A DNA stretch of 64,000 nt from Arthrobacter sp. HY1533 (GTDB taxonomy: Bacteria; Actinomycetota; Actinomycetes; Actinomycetales; Micrococcaceae). The stretch covers positions 62,001 to 126,000 of the forward strand of contig NZ_JANKZF010000001.1 of NCBI RefSeq assembly GCF_027568515.1. Reading direction: 5' to 3'. Position numbers and translations under genes: made by a program. Shown here piece by piece: positions 1 through 8,141 of the stretch. The stretch's first letter is position 1, and every line of letters begins with the position of its first letter. Under the pieces are notes generated by a model. That model made no database searches and was not told the origin of the DNA. It saw only the letters and a list, made by a program, of their open reading frames with translations.

Positions 1-397
1 CGGCCAGGACCAGGCGGGCCCCCATGTCCCGTGCCGCGGCTTCGGCACCCCTGACCACTGTTGCAAAGTAGTACCTGGCATTCGGCATGACCAGGCCGAT
101 GGTCGGCACTGCCATTCGGCCGCCACGGGCACCTTGCGGGGCATGCGGGGCTGCGCCGGGCATGCGGCGAAGACCCGTTCCGGCGCCGGCGTGCTGCCGT
201 CCCGCGGGCGCGGCAACTTGAACGGGGATGGCCCCGCCGTGGACGCGCTGGAGCAGGTTTTCGGCTTCCAGTGCGGCCAGGTCCCGCCGCACGGTCATGC
301 CGGACACTCCGAGGTGTGCGGCAAAATCCGCAACACTGAAAGAGCCCTTGCGGTGCAGTTCGCGCAGGATCAGCGCACGGCGGTCATCGGTCAACAT
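1..397 (-). CDS. Transcriptional regulator, DeoR-type HTH joined to LacI-type sensor domain (partial, 3' end off window)
   Basis: The reading frame opens with ATG at 397 and is still open at the left window edge, giving the first 132 residues. Residues 1-55 (MLTDDRRALILRELHRKGSF onward, then VSGMTVRRDLAALE) are a DeoR-family winged helix with the usual recognition helix and the 'RVHGGA' exit motif. After a Pro/Ala/Gly-rich linker, the sequence from about residue 95 (MAVPTIGLVMPNARYYFATV) is the first strand and helix of a periplasmic-binding-like sensor, as in LacI/GalR regulators. Such hybrids normally sense a sugar and repress a catabolic operon; the target here is unknown because downstream genes are outside the window. 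Confident as a regulator; the ligand cannot be inferred. Confidence 0.85.
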   Translation of the reverse strand, partial: MLTDDRRALILRELHRKGSFSVADFAAHLGVSGMTVRRDLAALEAENLLQRVHGGAIPVQVAAPAGRQHAGAGTGLRRMPGAAPHAPQGARGGRMAVPTIGLVMPNARYYFATVVRGAEAAARDMGARLVLA

Positions 398-526
398 GCG
401 GCCAGTCCCCTAGTTGTTTGTTTGTGTGCAGTTGTTCACTATGAACTACAGCGGACTGGCGGCAGGAAGTCAAGGATGTTCGGGAAACCACGCCCCCCGG
501 GGGGGTTGGCGGAAAACCGCACAAAG

Positions 527-565
527 CCGCGTCGTGTGCCTTCCTTCGGAGGGCACACGACGCGG
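527..565 (-). terminator. Hairpin terminator after the beta-propeller gene
   Basis: A perfect 14-bp inverted repeat (CCGCGTCGTGTGCC at 527-540 with its complement at 552-565) surrounds a short loop. It lies just downstream of the stop codon of the minus-strand gene that ends at 580. No strong T-run follows, as is common in high-GC actinobacteria. Confidence 0.7.
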
Positions 566-579
566 CATCTGGCGCGGGG

Positions 580-2886
580 TCAGACACTGGCGGTGTAGCC
601 CACCACCTTCGTGCTCGACACTGCCTCGCCTGCCATGACTGCATTGGCACGTACGGTGACTTCCCCTGCGGGCAGCGCAGCGGAGTGCACCGTGAAGCGG
701 TGAAATGCGCTGGTGCCGGGTTCGATGCCCGTGAACTTCCTGCTGCCAAAGGCGGTTGTCAGGTCAACATCGACAGGGACGGCTTCGGTGTTGCTGACCT
801 CCACCTGTATCTGGGTGTTCCTTCCCACGGGGCGAGCTGTGACCTCAACGGCCACGGCCGGGCGGCCGGGCACCTCGATGCGGACCAAGTTGCGCCCGCG
901 CAGGGAGTAGATGTTGCCGGCCTCGTCGTTGGTGAGGTGCGAGCCGCTATACCAGCCGCCCTTTGTGTCGGCCAGGACGGTTTCCACGGCAAAGTTGAAG
1001 GGGTCAAAGCGGAACACGTTCGTGTCGGAGACGCCGTAGACCACGCCGTTGTTGGTGACCATGGCACCGAAGCCGTAGGACAGGTTCTTGATGCTGGCCT
1101 GGTGGATGGGTAGCCGGGTGCGCACATCAATGACGGTGATGGTGCCCTTGCGGGAGAGCGCGTACAGATTGTGTCCCTGAATGGCCAGGGCCGCCGTGCC
1201 GGAGTCCTGAGGGGCAATGCGCCATAGCTCGGTTCCTGCGAGCGGGTCGAACGCAACGATGGTGCCGCCGTCGGGAATCTGCGGCCCTCCGCCGCCCAGG
1301 TAGGCCACACCGTCCTGGGCCACCACGGCCCGCAGCAACTGGGTGTTGTCGATGGGGTTGATGAAGTGCCTTGAGGCGCCCGTCGCCGGATCATGGGACC
1401 ACAGCGAACCGCCGGCCTCGGTGTCCGATTGTGCGCCGACCAGGACAAGTCCGTTCGTGGAGTCCCAGGTTACGTCAAGCGGCCGGTTCTGGGCCTTGGG
1501 AAAAGCTGCTGCCTGGGTGATCGGCAAGCCGTCGTCGGGGTTGTATTTCCAGATGCCCTGGCCGCTGTACATCCCCGCGTACAAGGTGTTGCCGACCATG
1601 ATGGCGTCCTTGGCCTCGCCGGGTGCGCGCAGGTAGGTGACCGGCTCACCCGTCATCGAATGCCGGGCAATGGAGCCGTTGCCGCCCACGTAGACGTAGC
1701 CGCCTCCGGCGGCCATGCCCATTGCGGTCTGTGCCTGGACGGGAGCGCCGGCCGCGGCAAGGTCGGTGACGGTGCAGCTGCCGGCCAGGGGGTCAATGGC
1801 CGCGACAAAGCCGTAGGCCGAGGTGACAATGACTTTCCCGTCCAAGGCGTCCACGCCCCAAATCTCGCCCAGTTCCGGCCCTTTGAAGGACACCGGGGTG
1901 ACGGCGTTGGTGGTCAGGTTGTACTGGAGCAGGCCAATCTCGTTGGCGAAGTAGACTACGTCACCGATGCGGGCGAAGGCCTTGGCTGTGATGCCGACGG
2001 AGGTGGCAACCCGGTAAGAGGACACGTTATCCAATTCAAGGGCTGCCATCTTGGACTGTTCGGTGGAAGCCGCCGTTCCCACGATGAGTTGGTTTCCGAA
2101 GATGGCCAGTTCACGGATGCTGGGATCCGTTTCCAGTTCCCGCGGCGTCACCCGGGTGAACTGCCCGGTGGCCCGGTTGTAGGCGAAGAGGCAGGCACGG
2201 CTTGCATTACCACCGCCGTTGAGGGTACTGCCGGCCCCAAAGAAGACGGTGTCATTGGTGGCAGCCACTGCACGGGCCAGCGTTGCGCCGGGTTCCGGGA
2301 TGCCGCGGCTGACAAATTTGCCCGCCGCCGCATCGAATTCCCACAGGGCCGGTGCAGAGGCCGAACCCCCGCCCACGGCAAAAACGGTGCCGTCCGGGGC
2401 AACGCTGATGTCGCGCACATCGCGGTCCCCAATGGTGCCGAACCCAGTCGCTGGCTTGCCCAGATCCCTCAAGTCCCAGCTGTACACATTCGCCTGGGGC
2501 CCGGAACTCTTTTGCAGCATGCCTGCGTAGAGCGTACGGCCCTCGGCATCAGCCGTGAGCGTTTGAACGGAATGGCCCGTGGCAAGTTCCGTTTGTGCCA
2601 CCACAAGGCCGGTTGCAACATCCAGGGCAACAATGCGTGCCGGCTCAACGTTGCGTGAGCCAATGTAGAGCGTGTTGCCAACCAACTGACCACTCATCAG
2701 GGAGAACTGGACAATGGCCGGCCCGAGGTCAAAAACCTTCGGCCCGTCCTGCGCGGGGCTGCTTCCGAGTGGTGCGAACGTGGCTGCGGAGGCATGGCCG
2801 GCGCCACTGGCGGCCAGAATTGCCGCCAGGCCGGCTGTGCCGCCGGCCTTGATGACGGTGCGGCGGGACAAGTATGAATTCTGCAT
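580..2886 (-). CDS. Tat-exported beta-propeller (PQQ/WD40-like repeat) protein
   Basis: The 768-residue product starts MQNSYLSRRTVIKAGGTAGL, a twin-arginine signal (SRRTVIK) followed by a hydrophobic stretch and an AxA-type cleavage site (GHASA). This start is preferred over an upstream in-frame ATG at 2928 because AAAGGAAA sits five bases before it. The mature part consists of repeated blade-like units ('GNTLYIGSRN', 'GTVFAVGGGS', 'GVAYLGGGGP') typical of PQQ-like or lactonase-like propellers, with a short beta-rich C-terminal domain after about residue 690. Similar exported propellers occur beside polysaccharide lyases and sugar regulators, so a role with the neighbouring DeoR/LacI-type regulator is possible but inferred. 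No catalytic residues were recognised. Confidence 0.75.
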   Translation of the reverse strand: MQNSYLSRRTVIKAGGTAGLAAILAASGAGHASAATFAPLGSSPAQDGPKVFDLGPAIVQFSLMSGQLVGNTLYIGSRNVEPARIVALDVATGLVVAQTELATGHSVQTLTADAEGRTLYAGMLQKSSGPQANVYSWDLRDLGKPATGFGTIGDRDVRDISVAPDGTVFAVGGGSASAPALWEFDAAAGKFVSRGIPEPGATLARAVAATNDTVFFGAGSTLNGGGNASRACLFAYNRATGQFTRVTPRELETDPSIRELAIFGNQLIVGTAASTEQSKMAALELDNVSSYRVATSVGITAKAFARIGDVVYFANEIGLLQYNLTTNAVTPVSFKGPELGEIWGVDALDGKVIVTSAYGFVAAIDPLAGSCTVTDLAAAGAPVQAQTAMGMAAGGGYVYVGGNGSIARHSMTGEPVTYLRAPGEAKDAIMVGNTLYAGMYSGQGIWKYNPDDGLPITQAAAFPKAQNRPLDVTWDSTNGLVLVGAQSDTEAGGSLWSHDPATGASRHFINPIDNTQLLRAVVAQDGVAYLGGGGPQIPDGGTIVAFDPLAGTELWRIAPQDSGTAALAIQGHNLYALSRKGTITVIDVRTRLPIHQASIKNLSYGFGAMVTNNGVVYGVSDTNVFRFDPFNFAVETVLADTKGGWYSGSHLTNDEAGNIYSLRGRNLVRIEVPGRPAVAVEVTARPVGRNTQIQVEVSNTEAVPVDVDLTTAFGSRKFTGIEPGTSAFHRFTVHSAALPAGEVTVRANAVMAGEAVSSTKVVGYTASV

Positions 2887-3123
2887 TGAATTTCCTTTGC
2901 TTGGAGGCCTGTTGCTGCCCAACGCCATTCACGTGCTGTTCGATCCAGCGTCCCGTGCCGCGAGGCTCCCCCGCTTGCGGTGCCCGGTTGAATGCCCTGT
3001 CACCAGGGAAAGCGTTCTCCAGAAGTATGGCCCAGGTCACCCTTGGGCTGTCCAGCAAATGCGATCAACTGAACAGCAAATGAACACATGACTGTTCTTT
3101 TGGGCGGCGTGGCCATGCCCGAC

Positions 3124-3549
3124 TCAGGCAGCAGGGTGCTGCAGGCGAACGCGCCTGTAGCCGCGGTCCACGAGGCCGCCGGTGATACCCGCAATTGCTG
3201 CTGGCAGGGCCGCAAGGGCGGCGAGGTGGCGGGCCAGGCCCTGCGGCATCAGCACGGCCACCCCGCCGACGAGCAATGCCGGGGCAGCGACGCACACCGT
3301 CACCCAATGCGGGTGGCCCCGCCGCCATGACAAGAGTGCCGCTGCCAGCGAGGCCGCGGCTCCGCCCAGGATGTGCAAGTTCCCAACGCGTGTTTCTTCA
3401 TCGAACACGGGGTCCGGGCCAAACAGGATGAGCGTTGATATGGAGAGGCCCCTGACCATCAGCACGATCGACAGGACAACCAGCAGTGACCAGAGGATTG
3501 CTCCGGCCCAGCCGCGACGTTGGATTGCCGAAGGGCCCGGGACGGTCAC
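3124..3549 (-). CDS. Small integral membrane protein, function unknown
   Basis: A GTG at 3549 overlaps the stop of the upstream acetyltransferase gene (GTGA junction) and opens a 141-residue protein, MTVPGPSAIQRRGWAGAI onward. About four hydrophobic segments are visible ('ILWSLLVVLSIVLMVRGL', 'LGGAAASLAAALLS', 'VTVCVAAPALLVGGVAVL', 'LAALAALPAAIAGITGGL') with a basic C-terminus. A longer reading of the same frame from 3873 would overlap the acetyltransferase and is unlikely. No family was recognised. Translational coupling to the acetyltransferase is likely from the overlap. Confidence 0.6.
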   Translation of the reverse strand: MTVPGPSAIQRRGWAGAILWSLLVVLSIVLMVRGLSISTLILFGPDPVFDEETRVGNLHILGGAAASLAAALLSWRRGHPHWVTVCVAAPALLVGGVAVLMPQGLARHLAALAALPAAIAGITGGLVDRGYRRVRLQHPAA

Positions 3550-4091
3550 GGCAGCGTCAATTCCACAAGGACCAGGCTGCGGTTGCGGTTGACCTCGGTG
3601 AATCCAGCGGAGACGAAGGTGCTCAGGATGCCGGTGAAAAGGTCCGCGTTGCTCTTTTTGGCCATGGCAGTGTCCGAGGGGCGGGCCCGGAGCACGCCGG
3701 CACCATGGTCCCGGGCGTGCTCCACGGCTCCGTGCAGGAGTGCCGTGGCGACTCCTGTGCCGCGGTGGCCCACACGCACAACAAAACAAGTGACCGCCCA
3801 AATGGCGTCCTCGGGTACGTGGCCGGTGGGCTTGAACCTGGGGAATCGAGAGCTGGGGCCAACCTGGATCCATCCCACCGGCTCGTCATCCTTGTAGGCG
3901 AGCAGCCCGGGTACCGGATTCAATGAATCCACCTGCCCGCGGAGGGATTCCCTGTTGGCTTCCTTCCCGCGGTTCCCCTGGGTATCGATGAAGTACTGGC
4001 AGGCGCACCATGACGGATTGCCGCGGGTTCCGAACACCTTGGCCACATCATCCCATCGATCCGGCGTGGCCGGGTGGACGGTGATGGTCAT
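3546..4091 (-). CDS. GNAT family N-acetyltransferase
   Basis: The 181-residue protein has the GNAT core: an N-terminal substrate-side half (MTITVHPATPDRWDDVAKVF), the beta4 strand and acetyl-CoA pyrophosphate loop 'VRVGHRGTGVATALLHGAV' around residues 112-130 (R/Q-x-x-G-x-G/A motif), and a C-terminal 'AGFTEVNR' turn. A Cys/Trp-rich 'NPSWCACQYF' element near residue 30 is common in a GNAT subfamily often annotated only as acetyltransferase. The substrate is unknown. It leads a two-gene unit with the small membrane protein. Confidence 0.85.
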   Translation of the reverse strand: MTITVHPATPDRWDDVAKVFGTRGNPSWCACQYFIDTQGNRGKEANRESLRGQVDSLNPVPGLLAYKDDEPVGWIQVGPSSRFPRFKPTGHVPEDAIWAVTCFVVRVGHRGTGVATALLHGAVEHARDHGAGVLRARPSDTAMAKKSNADLFTGILSTFVSAGFTEVNRNRSLVLVELTLP

Positions 4092-4192
4092 GGTGCACCC
4101 GGTTCCGCGTGTCCGCCCCTGGCCCCTAGCGTCTGCCTTCCCATCAGTCCATTAGATGGTGGCAGCACCGTGGCGTCAAGGAACTCACCGCC

Positions 4193-4250
4193 GTGAACAC
4201 GCAGTAGCTGCCCCCAAACTCAGGTTTGGGGGCAGCTACTGCGTGTTCAC
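4193..4250 (-). terminator. Long perfect hairpin at the end of the phn operon
   Basis: Two 27-base arms (4193-4219 and 4224-4250) are exact inverse complements around a TCAG loop. The element lies 14 bases beyond the stop codon of the last phn-operon gene (ends at 4265). The position fits a terminator; the arm length is far above the usual size. Confidence 0.65.
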
Positions 4251-4264
4251 GAAGATGTGATGGT

Positions 4265-5455
4265 CTACGGGACGATGCCCACCCGGACATGGCCTCCCGT
4301 TGCCGCCTCCGTGATGGCCTCGTCCAGCTCGGACAGCGGGAACGTGGTGCCCACCAGCATCGCAAAGGGATACGCGCAGTGGCGCTTCTCCAAGTACTCC
4401 ACAGCGTCAGCCAGGTGGCGCGGCGTGTAGTTGTGGACGCCGCGGACGGTCTTGAGCCCTCGGACCATGGCCTCGGGATCCATGGGCACCCGGCCCACGG
4501 GGTGGACGCTGCCCACCAGCACCGCCACTCCCCCAATGTCCAGGCAGGCAATGGCCTGCGCCACGGCCGGGGCCGAACCGGAGGCCTCGATGGCCACGTC
4601 AAGGCCGTCGTCCAGGCCCAGCGATGAAAGCACTGCAGCAAACGCCGTGGGTGAACCGGGCGGAAGCAGCGGATCAACCGTTGCCACGGCACCGAAGCGC
4701 AGCGCCGTGGCCCGTCGCAGCGGGTCGGGGTCCGAGACGATGACCCGGGCCCCGCGGTCTGTGGCAATGGCCGCCGCCGTCAGGCCCACCAGGCCGGCGC
4801 CTGTCACCAGCACGGTGGCGCCGTCCAGTTCCGTGACCGCAGCCGCAGCATCCACCGCGGCCATGGCCGTCGCGGATGCACAGGACAGCGGAGCGGCAAT
4901 CTCGCGCGGCATGGATTCGGCCACGGGAACAATCGCCGTGCCGGCCCGCAGGTGCGTGTGGGTGGCGAATCCGCCGCTGAGCTCCCAGCCGTGGCGGACC
5001 TGTTCGTGTCCGTACTTGGCCAGCGTTCGGCACTTCTGCGGCAGGCCGCTGAGGCAGCGGTCGCACTCCGCACAGGAAACCATGATGGACCAGATGACCC
5101 TCTCGCCCAGGCGCAGGGGCGTGCCGTCGGCCCGGACGGCGCCGGCGCCCAGGGCAGCCACGCGTCCCACCTGCTCATGCCCCAGCACCAGCGGCACGGG
5201 GGCCGAGCGGCGGCCAGAAACCGTGTGGAGGTCCGAGCCGCACACCGTGGCGAACTCAATCTCCACGAGTGCATCCCCGGGTGCGAGGCAGACCTCCGGC
5301 ACGGCCATGAGCTCGTGCGGGACGCCAACCTTCATCCAGGCCATGGCCGTGGGCGGCGGTGAGAGTGTGATGCGGGCGGTGGGCCCAGGCTCGACTACTG
5401 GGGCCGGCTCGACCACCGGGGCCGGCGATTCCTGGACAACTGGTGATGCACTCAC
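4265..5455 (-). CDS. Zinc-binding alcohol dehydrogenase, phosphonate-catabolism-associated type
   Basis: The protein is a medium-chain dehydrogenase: catalytic-zinc region 'FATVCGSDLH' and 'LGHEQVGRV', structural-zinc cysteines in 'CAECDRCLSGLPQKC', and a Rossmann motif 'VLVTGAGLVGL' with acidic end 'VIVSDPDP'. The GTG at 5455 overlaps the phnE stop (GTGA) and has GGAAGG upstream, so it is preferred to the ATG at 5476. The family is known from phosphonate clusters, where it is proposed to oxidise an alcohol or hydroxy-phosphonate intermediate. The position directly after phnDCE supports this. The first about 35 residues ('PAPVVEPAPVVEPGP') are a low-complexity extension encoded by REP-like repeats and are not part of the family fold. 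Confidence 0.85.
   Translation of the reverse strand: MSASPVVQESPAPVVEPAPVVEPGPTARITLSPPPTAMAWMKVGVPHELMAVPEVCLAPGDALVEIEFATVCGSDLHTVSGRRSAPVPLVLGHEQVGRVAALGAGAVRADGTPLRLGERVIWSIMVSCAECDRCLSGLPQKCRTLAKYGHEQVRHGWELSGGFATHTHLRAGTAIVPVAESMPREIAAPLSCASATAMAAVDAAAAVTELDGATVLVTGAGLVGLTAAAIATDRGARVIVSDPDPLRRATALRFGAVATVDPLLPPGSPTAFAAVLSSLGLDDGLDVAIEASGSAPAVAQAIACLDIGGVAVLVGSVHPVGRVPMDPEAMVRGLKTVRGVHNYTPRHLADAVEYLEKRHCAYPFAMLVGTTFPLSELDEAITEAATGGHVRVGIVP
5388..5423. repeat. Two tandem 18-bp REP-like units inside the dehydrogenase N-terminus
   Basis: GGCTCGACTACTGGGGCC (5388-5405) is followed directly by GGCTCGACCACCGGGGCC (5406-5423), differing at two positions. On the coding strand each unit encodes a PVVEP-type hexapeptide. 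The GGCTCGAYCACCGG core is the same as in the four units inside ureD (21198-21269). Confidence 0.7.
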
Positions 5456-7179
5456 TTGAACACCTTCCGCATCCACATGGCCAGGCCCTCAACCACCAGG
5501 ACAGTCACCAGGATCATCAAGACAATGGCAGTGACCACGCCGTACTTGGAGCCCTGCCCGGCGTTGAGCAGGTAGTAGCCGATGCCGCCGCCGCCCACAA
5601 TGCCCAGGATGGTTGCGGCACGGATGTTGGTGTCGAGCATATAGAACGTGTGGCCGATCAGCGACCGCACGCCCTGCGGGAACGTCGCCCCGAAGAAGAC
5701 CTGCAGGCGGGTGGCTCCCGTGGCAGAGAGCGCACGCTCCGGGCCAGGGTTCACCTCTTCAAAGGAGTCGGCAATGAGCTTGCCGAGAAGTCCGACGCCG
5801 CAGATGGCCAGGGCCAGGGTTCCTGCCTGCCCGCCCAGGCCCGTGATGACGATCAGCACGATGGCCAGGATGATCTCCGGAATGCCGCGGATGATGACCA
5901 GGACCAGGCGCGATGAGCTGCGGACCAGCCCGTTGGGGGCAACATTCCTGGCTGCAAGGGAACCGATGACCACCGAGGCCACAAGCGTCAGCAGCGTCGC
6001 AGCCAGCGCAATGGCCACGGTTTTCCACATGGCCTCCAGCATGGTGGCGTAGTCGTAGTTGCCGAAGCTCGGCGGCCAGAACTGCACGGCCACGGCGGGA
6101 ATCTTGCCCCACACGGTGAGGAAGTCGCGCCACTGGATCTCGCTGACAAACACGCTGCCCACCACCACCAGGACCGCCGCGGCCCCCCAAACCGCATTGC
6201 GGCGTCGTGCGTGGTTCCAGGGACGGTGCATGGCCGCCTGGGGGTTGGCGAAGCGGACGACGTCGGCCAAGGTGGCCTGCGCCGTCTTCTTGCCAAAGCG
6301 GCGGACCAGACCGTCGCCGATGCCGCGGCCTGTGGGTGCGTGGCCCAGCATGGCGGAGCGGACGGCGCTGGACACGATTTCCATCAGCACGCACAGGGCG
6401 AAGATGACGATGGCGTAGCCCATGCCCAGAGAGTAGTCCATGGCCTTGAACGCGTAGGACATTTCGCGGCCCAGGCCAATGATGCCCACGTAGCCGAGGA
6501 TGACGGAGCCGCGCAGGTTGATGTCGTTGCGGTGCAGCACGGTGGCCACCCAGGAGGGCAGCACCTGCGGCAGGATGCCTGAAACGAATTCCTGGGTCTT
6601 TGTGCCGCCGGCGGCGCGGATGGCCAGGCGCGGGCCCTCGTCGACCTGCTCAATGGCGTCGGCGAACATCTTGGAGATCATGCCGATGGAGTGGATGCCG
6701 ATGGCCAGGATGCCCGGCAGGGCGCCCAGGGAGAACATGAGGACAAAGACCATGGCCAGGACCACGTCGGGGATGGCTCGGGTGAGCACGCCGACGAAGC
6801 GCCCTGCCATGCGCCAGGCCGGGCCGGGGGTGGTGTTGGAGGCGGAGATGATCGCGACCGGCACAGAGATGGCGGCAGCCAGGAGCGTGCCGCACAGCAC
6901 CAGGCCCACCGTGAGGGCTGTCAGGTGAATCAGATCGCCCAACGGCGCAAAGGTCACGCCGCCAACGCGGGCAAAGAAGCGTTCGGCGTTGTCCATGCTT
7001 TCGAGCATGGCCGTGGGCGAGATGCCGATGCCCTGCAGGGCCTGGATGGCCAGGAGGAACAGGACGACGAGCGTGATGGTGGCGCTGATGCGCTCGGGGG
7101 AAGCCTTGCGTTTGGGGGCGCGGGCCTCAATGCTGTTTTTGGAGGCACGTGTGCCCGGGGTCAGTGCTGCGGAGCTCAT
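5452..7179 (-). CDS. phnE: Phosphonate ABC transporter permease, fused double PhnE
   Basis: This 575-residue membrane protein contains two consecutive PhnE-type permease domains, about residues 30-300 and 330-575. Each has its own EAA loop for contact with the ATPase: 'DEGPRLAIRAAGGTKTQEF' at about 180-198 and 'PGPERALSATGATRLQVF' at about 475-495. A single PhnE is usually near 260-290 residues, so this is a tandem fusion that would supply both halves of the channel in one chain; double PhnE proteins are known in actinobacteria. Its ATG overlaps the phnC stop codon (ATGA). It imports phosphonate with PhnD and PhnC. Confidence 0.92.
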   Translation of the reverse strand: MSSAALTPGTRASKNSIEARAPKRKASPERISATITLVVLFLLAIQALQGIGISPTAMLESMDNAERFFARVGGVTFAPLGDLIHLTALTVGLVLCGTLLAAAISVPVAIISASNTTPGPAWRMAGRFVGVLTRAIPDVVLAMVFVLMFSLGALPGILAIGIHSIGMISKMFADAIEQVDEGPRLAIRAAGGTKTQEFVSGILPQVLPSWVATVLHRNDINLRGSVILGYVGIIGLGREMSYAFKAMDYSLGMGYAIVIFALCVLMEIVSSAVRSAMLGHAPTGRGIGDGLVRRFGKKTAQATLADVVRFANPQAAMHRPWNHARRRNAVWGAAAVLVVVGSVFVSEIQWRDFLTVWGKIPAVAVQFWPPSFGNYDYATMLEAMWKTVAIALAATLLTLVASVVIGSLAARNVAPNGLVRSSSRLVLVIIRGIPEIILAIVLIVITGLGGQAGTLALAICGVGLLGKLIADSFEEVNPGPERALSATGATRLQVFFGATFPQGVRSLIGHTFYMLDTNIRAATILGIVGGGGIGYYLLNAGQGSKYGVVTAIVLMILVTVLVVEGLAMWMRKVFK

Positions 7180-8102
7180 GGTGTTGTGGGCCCCGTCCCG
7201 GCTGCTGCCTTTTCCTGGGCGGCGGCGAGGTCGCGGGCAATCCGTTCGCGGTGTCCGGGGGTGTCGAGTTCCTCGGCGATGGCCTGGAACTCGCTCGTGA
7301 TGCTGGTGGGCTCAACCTGGCCGTAGATGCCCATGGCTTCCTCGCGGGTCATGTTTTCGGTCAAGGTGTTCAGGACCACCTTGCCGTGGCGCAGGCCCAC
7401 GATGCGGTCCGCCCAGGACAGGGCCAGGTCCACCTGGTGGAGGCTGCACACCACGGTGAGTCCCTTGTCGCGGGCAATGTCGCGGATGAGGTTCATGACC
7501 TGGTCGCTGGACTCGGGGTCCAGGGAGGCTACGGGTTCGTCGGCGAGGAGGATTTCCGGTTCCTGCATGAGGGCGCGGGCAATGGCCACACGCTGCTGCT
7601 GGCCGCCGGACAGGGTGTCGGCTCGCTGGTAGGCCAGCTGGAGCAGGCCCACGGTTTCAAGATGTTCGAGGGCGCGCAGGCGGCGGGCCTTGCCGTAGCC
7701 AAAGAGGCCCAGGCGGGGTCCGCGGACCGCCGCGAGCGAGCCGGTCAGCACATTTTCCAGCACCGTCAGTGAGGGCACCAGTTCAAACTGCTGGAAGATG
7801 AAGCCAACGCGGCTGCGCAGGCGGCGAAGTGATGCACCGTTCAGGGCGGCAAGGTCCTCCCCCAGCACCTGGACGGCGCCGGAAGTGGGAACTTCCAGGC
7901 CGTTCAGGTGCCGCAGGAGGGTTGACTTGCCGGAGCCCGAGCGGCCGAGCAACACCACGAGTTCCCCGCGGCCTGCCTCGAAGCTGACGCCGTCGAGTGC
8001 CGGGTTGTCACCGAAGCGCTTGACGATGTTGGCTACTTCTACTGTCCTGTCGCGTTCAATGCCGGCAGTGGCAGGTGAAGGCATGCTTTGGGTGTGTCCC
8101 AT
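7176..8102 (-). CDS. phnC: Phosphonate ABC transporter ATP-binding protein
   Basis: The 308-residue ATPase has Walker A 'LLGRSGSGKSTLLRHLNG', the ABC signature 'LSGGQQQRVAIARAL' and Walker B 'ILLADEPVASLD'. The 'NIVKRFGDNPALDGVSFEAG' start and 'GFIFQQFELVPSLTVLENVL' Q-loop region match PhnC. The ATG at 8102 has AAGGAG seven bases upstream; an internal ATG at 8084 is an alternative. An extra C-terminal tail of about 40 residues follows the ATPase domain. It lies between phnD and phnE and overlaps phnE. Confidence 0.93.
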   Translation of the reverse strand: MGHTQSMPSPATAGIERDRTVEVANIVKRFGDNPALDGVSFEAGRGELVVLLGRSGSGKSTLLRHLNGLEVPTSGAVQVLGEDLAALNGASLRRLRSRVGFIFQQFELVPSLTVLENVLTGSLAAVRGPRLGLFGYGKARRLRALEHLETVGLLQLAYQRADTLSGGQQQRVAIARALMQEPEILLADEPVASLDPESSDQVMNLIRDIARDKGLTVVCSLHQVDLALSWADRIVGLRHGKVVLNTLTENMTREEAMGIYGQVEPTSITSEFQAIAEELDTPGHRERIARDLAAAQEKAAAGTGPTTP

Positions 8103-8141
8103 GGTGTTACTCCTTATGTCCAGGAATTGCGGTGGTGGCTA

